DNA of 64,000 nucleotides, taken from Lanius collurio (taxonomy: Eukaryota; Chordata; Aves; Passeriformes; Laniidae). Within the stretch, counting starts at the first letter, position 1. Every line of letters begins with the position of its first letter. The stretch lies in NCBI GenBank assembly GCA_020086605.1, contig JACBWW010000040.1, positions 3,955,612 through 4,019,611 of the forward strand. Reading direction: 5' to 3'. Below are positions 62,201 to 64,000 of the stretch, piece after piece. Both the position numbers and the translations under genes were made by a program. The notes below the pieces were generated by a model. That model made no database searches, had not been told where the DNA came from, and saw only the letters and a list, made by a program, of their open reading frames with translations.

Positions 62201-63964
62201 TTGTACAAACTGGGATGCTATAAAACAAAGGAACTATCATTGTAGAACTATTGTGGGTCTCATTCTTCTTTTAATTTATAACATACCTTTGCTTGGACTG
62301 TTAAATTGAAAAAGTTAATCTCGTTGTAATCCAGTGATTTGTTCACCATGATGTTTCCATCTCCTTCCCTTATAGAAAAGTAATCAGAGTTTGGGCCCTA
62401 TTGAATGAATAAATCAAATATTTCATATGATTGATGATGAAATACATTTTCTTTTCTCTCTTTTTCACCTTTATTATTGGACTATTTTTCATAAAGGTGC
62501 AGGAATGTCGCAACCACCACCAATGGAAAGAAAAATGCTGATCTTCCTCCACACATTCTATTGCCTCCCCTGTCAGTGCCAATAGAATTTCCATCTGATT
62601 TATCTTATCCTATGCCACACAGGGGAATGGCATCAGCTTCCCTTCACCAACTATAAAAGCAGAGACAGCAAGCTCAGGTGTGAAGATTTCCACTGCAGAT
62701 ATCTAAATGCAGTTGAAAGAATCTTCCTTCAACTGGCTTGAGGACTGGAGACCAACAGAAAATCAAACACAAACTTTAAAAGAAGGGAAGCATCTCTCCC
62801 TCCTGCTACTACAGAGGACCACTGAGTTCCTTAGCTGTAGCTGAAGAGTGCCATCAATCATTTCACAAATGTCAAGAAACAAGATTCACACCTCAGTGCA
62901 CACCAGGCTGATCCTGTTGTATGATTTAAAAGCTCTCTTGGATGTCTTGCAGATTTTTAATATTCACAGTGCAAGGGAGCACGCTGGGATCAGGTCCCAG
63001 GTTATGGATCTATGAAATTCAAACTGGTGTTCACAATTCCCAGCTAACAAAAGGCACTCACCGACAGACTGTAGGTAATGAGGTTGTATTCTGGTGAAAA
63101 GTCCTTATCCTTAGCTTCTACTTTTATAACTGTGGAATTAATTTCAGCTACCTAAGAGGAAATAAAGATCATCAAATGCTCAGTCACAAGCCCTTTTCCA
63201 TACCCTTTCTAACTGGGGCAGAAAAGTTGTGCCACCTGCTTAGTAAATCTCTTCCCACTGCTATTTTTGGCTGGGAATGTTTCTCCATCACCCCACTCCC
63301 CCAGATGTAAATGCAGCCCAGCCTTTCTTTTTCACGCCCACAGGAAGGAGCAGGTAAATCCCATAAGGGTGCATGTAATGAACTAATCTCAGTGTGGTCA
63401 CATTAGAGCCTCCCCAAAAAGTCATTTAAAAAGATCCCAGGAAAAACATATCAGCATTTGCCATAACCCACCTCTGATACTGAAGCACTATAATTAGTTT
63501 GTTGAAATTCTGGAGCATGGTCGTTTACATCTATTAATTCTACGTTCCGTCCATTCTCTACCTCATCAGTCTTTGCAGTGGAAGAAATGACAGACAACAG
63601 TGAGGTGGCAGCATTCTGCTAACATTTAATTTCATATAAAATGAGATTCTCAAAGAGACACCCTTTCATTAAACTACCATTTAGAATTAGGGAATAGAGG
63701 GAATTAAACTAGCATTCCTAAAAGTAACTTTTTAAAATTTACCTTAGTTTTCGGTGAACAAAAACACTTCTTTCAATCAGCAGATTTCAACAAACTATCT
63801 TTTGCTAGGTACTCTGAACTCCCTGCATCATAGCTTTCAATTGAATAGTATTGCAGAACATAATCATTTGCATTAAATTAGACAATTAATACAGTTGGTG
63901 AAGCATAGTTTGTACTTACTGCTCCAATCCTTTGGCAAACAACAGCGTACCAGACCATTTTACC
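30794..63964 (-). CDS. Giant multi-EC cadherin with membrane-adjacent domain (5'-incomplete, 41 exons)
   Basis: Single-pass cell-surface cadherin, presumably for calcium-dependent adhesion. The 41 exons join in one frame for about 2,451 codons and are listed in the block entries below. Order: end of one EC repeat, 20 complete EC repeats (w1-w20, each about 100-115 residues), a membrane-adjacent domain, one transmembrane helix (32801-32872) and a roughly 187-residue acidic tail. Thirteen repeat junctions keep the DxNDN-type linker (such as DVNDNPPVF); seven are degenerate. No EGF, laminin-G or catenin-binding domain is seen, which argues against classical and Fat types. The combination of many ECs, a membrane-adjacent domain and one helix is that of CDH23, PCDH15 and CDHR2. 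I do not recognise it as any of those and give no symbol; it may be annotated elsewhere as cadherin-23-like or protocadherin-Fat-like. The reading frame is intact throughout, so it appears functional. It lies upstream of AHSA2 on the same strand. Confidence 0.88.
30800..30874 (-). repeat. 15-nt tandem repeat encoding acidic pentapeptides
   Basis: Five in-frame 15-nt units (plus-strand core TCATCTTCAG, diverging toward the stop codon) encode five copies of [E/G]-D-[D/E]-x-[S/P], directly before the C-terminal Leu. Several Ser residues are followed by Glu-Asp-Asp, the pattern of casein kinase 2 sites. Being a tandem repeat in coding sequence, it can change in copy number without frameshift. Confidence 0.85.
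31196..31334 (-). mobile_element. CR1 LINE 3'-end fragment
   Basis: The plus strand reads AATCATAAAATGATTTGGGG and, further on, CTGCCATGGGCAGGGACACC and CTTGAACACTTCCAGGGAT, which matches the complement of the conserved CR1 3' end. It lies in the last intron of the cadherin gene, on the sense strand of that gene. Confidence 0.85.
32784..34813 (-). CDS. Cadherin exons 36-38: membrane-adjacent domain and transmembrane helix
   Basis: Exons 34813-34719, 33652-33497 and 32981-32784. After w20 the sequence changes type: strand (NIVMLVLNQKI), helix (EKNTAEIQRVLEDKLG), strand (DVYMVGIYS), strand (TQIKIIAFDEA), helix (PAEDVKRKLREQKGSIEVEL). This order resembles the ferredoxin-like membrane-adjacent domain described in CDH23, PCDH15 and CDHR2. 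A short Ala/Gly/Pro-rich stalk follows, then the 24-residue helix LVAAIVLGVLFAGTFLAFLA... at 32801-32872 and the stop-transfer cluster DRRRKRKYGK. The fold is my inference from pattern only. Confidence 0.88.
34454..34650 (-). mobile_element. Degenerate CR1-like fragment
   Basis: GAGGTGGGAAGAGACCTCTT followed by TCTGGTCCAATGACCTC resembles the complement of an older CR1 3' region. It lies in the intron downstream of exon 34813-34719. The match is weak and the boundaries are approximate. Confidence 0.4.
35134..40812 (-). CDS. Cadherin exons 28-35: w16 end to w20
   Basis: Exons 40812-40593, 39571-39435, 38745-38602, 37484-37240, 36760-36651, 35936-35802, 35646-35510 and 35331-35134. w16 ends TDANDWPPVF. 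w17 (VNENVPVG, SDRDTGDNA, PDYET) ends IDVNDNAPVF. w18 (ASINMVNAVG, ATDRDQGQNG, TGNLSRSGEM) has no DRE and ends VFDNRPFVPHF. w19 (VSENTGVD, AVVETSGKPI without DxD, LDYEEVS) ends QDVNEEPVF. w20 keeps TDPDSGDNG and runs into the membrane-adjacent domain without a linker motif, as expected for a last repeat. Confidence 0.9.
41414..44226 (-). CDS. Cadherin exons 25-27: w14 end, w15, w16
   Basis: Exons 44226-44058, 43184-42976 and 41593-41414. w15 lacks DxD (EISALYKLPVNY), consistent with the lost linker before it, and ends IDENDFPPVF. w16 reads EESLAE|HLPATQ, AQDSDTGRNG and FDYEEEP. For exon 27 the acceptor at 41593 (CTCCACAG before CATTTACC) is preferred over one 15 bases later, because it restores a normal ExLPxxxxV segment at the start of the repeat. 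Confidence 0.88.
45323..49239 (-). CDS. Cadherin exons 20-24: w11 end to w14
   Basis: Exons 49239-48970, 47810-47673, 46894-46678, 46045-45887 and 45474-45323. w12 (APENTPD, TDLDTGDNA, LDREVMG) ends EDVNDNPPVF. w13 (VRENEPPH, ATDEDIGHNA, LDYES) ends EDVNEEGPVF, a partial linker. w14 (YKILPDSSTVG, NARDEGKG, TRDLSKQ) lacks both the strand-A Glu and DRE and ends without a DxNDN linker (APMDVSFPVF). Confidence 0.9.
45598..45815 (-). mobile_element. CR1 LINE fragment, antisense to plus strand
   Basis: CTCTAGTCCAACCTCTTGGC, CAGGTTGTTCAAGGGTTTGA and AACAGCCTCTCTGAGCAGCC follow the order of the complement of the CR1 3' region (lost lead, two landmark blocks, ACCATTCTCTCTCATTCTGG near the end). It sits in the intron between cadherin exons 45887-46045 and 45323-45474. 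Moderately diverged. Confidence 0.65.
47148..47330 (+). mobile_element. CR1 LINE 3'-end fragment, plus orientation
   Basis: The sequence reads TTCCTGGAAGTGTTCAAAGG, CCAGGCTGGATGGAGCTCTG and TTTAAGGTCCCTTCCAATCC, ending in AAACCATTCCATGATTCTAG, which is the conserved 3' terminus of CR1. It is inserted in the intron between cadherin exons 47673-47810 and 46678-46894, antisense to the gene. Confidence 0.88.
49833..53301 (-). CDS. Cadherin exons 14-19: w8 to start of w11
   Basis: Exons 53301-53176, 53042-52785, 52482-52384, 52283-52111, 51187-51039 and 50140-49833. w8 ends LDVNDNNPEF and w9 (TDLDEGENA, VDRESKD) ends LDVNDNPPQF. w10 has SATDLDLGSNA, but ASIRVATAEE without the strand-A Glu motif, NLDHITAD instead of DRE and the broken linker LLVNDTSFGLIF. 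w11 starts FSIEENKPSG, lacks DxD (SVKALTGSIAV), keeps LDREERD and leads into EDVNDNPPVF. Confidence 0.9.
54290..55234 (-). CDS. Cadherin exon 13: single 945-nt exon with w5 to start of w8
   Basis: One uninterrupted exon of 315 codons, from VEYKALNPHIPV to FSVADKDE. It covers the rest of w5 (ending LDVNDNSPVF), all of w6 (IPENATVG, TDADEGFNG, LDREEQGF, DDVNDNSPVF), all of w7 (VPEDLEVG, TDRDAGANG, LDYEDVN, EDVNDNPPEF) and the start of w8. All other exons are about 45-308 nt, so this one stands out. The donor site sits in the palindrome GGTACGTACC. w5 lacks the DxD motif (VEYKALNPHI), matching the lost linker before it. Confidence 0.95.
56205..57442 (-). CDS. Cadherin exons 11-12: w4 and start of w5
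   Basis: Exons 57442-57262 and 56338-56205. w4 has VAADDPDDGINGEISF, so its own calcium site toward w3 is kept, but PLEVNEL replaces DRE and the linker reads VGDSRPRF instead of DxNDNxPxF. w5 starts YNVSVEEELVARVEV. The junction w4/w5 is one of four that look calcium-free. Confidence 0.88.
58283..60439 (-). CDS. Cadherin exons 6-10: w2, w3 and start of w4
   Basis: Exons 60439-60349, 59780-59671, 59446-59273, 58822-58694 and 58438-58283. w2 carries ILAQDGDKG and IDRE and ends in GDVNDHAPVL. w3 carries SLLENSPNG, TATDEDE and LDRE and ends in LDENDNSPTF. Both are canonical calcium-binding repeats. w4 begins YRQDIFLNMTAG, where the usual Glu of the strand-A motif is missing. Confidence 0.88.
61486..63964 (-). 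CDS. Cadherin exons 1-5 of the window: EC tail and w1, start of w2
   Basis: Exons 63964-63920, 63615-63472, 63151-63062, 62397-62287 and 61602-61486. The second exon ends a preceding repeat with LIDVNDHAPEF and starts w1 with YSASVSE. w1 contains VEAKDKD, a DYNE motif in place of the usual DRE, and closes with the weak linker QDYDTLNPYF. w2 starts SVYTGKINENQ. The first small exon (63964-63920, GKMVWYAVVCQRIGA) keeps the frame and has AG/GT flanks, but its sequence is not typical of an EC repeat, so it is the least certain exon of the gene. The gene continues to the right of the window. Confidence 0.75.
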
Positions 63965-64000
63965 CTAAAATTGAATGGACAAGCCAATAAATAATACAAT

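Overview
This is vertebrate nuclear DNA, most likely from a bird. Three multi-exon genes with GT/AG introns of about 0.1-4 kb are present, and several intronic stretches match the 3' end of the CR1 LINE family (best at 31.2 kb and 47.3 kb), the typical bird/reptile retrotransposon. All exon boundaries given here were built by hand from splice sites and reading-frame continuity.

Layout. (1) 121-17,114, plus strand: the last 18 coding exons (about 1,014 codons) of USP34, a very large ubiquitin-specific protease; its catalytic domain lies upstream of the window. A 3'UTR with AATAAA follows at 17.69 kb. One intron (11.8-13.8 kb) holds a cluster of terminal-inverted-repeat elements. (2) 17.7-21.28 kb: gene-free spacer between convergent genes, pyrimidine-rich on the plus strand. 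(3) 21,380-30,080, minus strand: a complete 9-exon AHSA2 gene (337 codons), an Hsp90 co-chaperone of the Aha1 family, with a CpG-island promoter and a heat-shock-element-like site about 80 bp upstream of the ATG. (4) 30,794-63,964, minus strand: the 3' 41 coding exons (about 2,451 codons) of a giant cadherin with 20 complete extracellular cadherin (EC) repeats, a membrane-adjacent domain of predicted ferredoxin-like order, one transmembrane helix and a roughly 187-residue acidic cytoplasmic tail. The gene runs off the right edge.

The convergent USP34/AHSA2 pair matches the arrangement I recall from mammals. The large cadherin immediately upstream of AHSA2 is not something I recall from the mammalian locus. 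Its architecture (many ECs, membrane-adjacent domain, one helix) resembles the CDH23/PCDH15/CDHR2 class, but I could not assign it to a named gene. Its most striking property is that four of its inter-repeat junctions have lost every calcium-ligand motif together, while the neighbouring junctions are canonical.

The three genes do not form a pathway. USP34 (deubiquitination) and AHSA2 (Hsp90 ATPase stimulation) are intracellular proteostasis factors; the cadherin is a cell-surface adhesion protein. For clarity, EC repeats are numbered w1 to w20 from the N-terminal side of this window toward the membrane.
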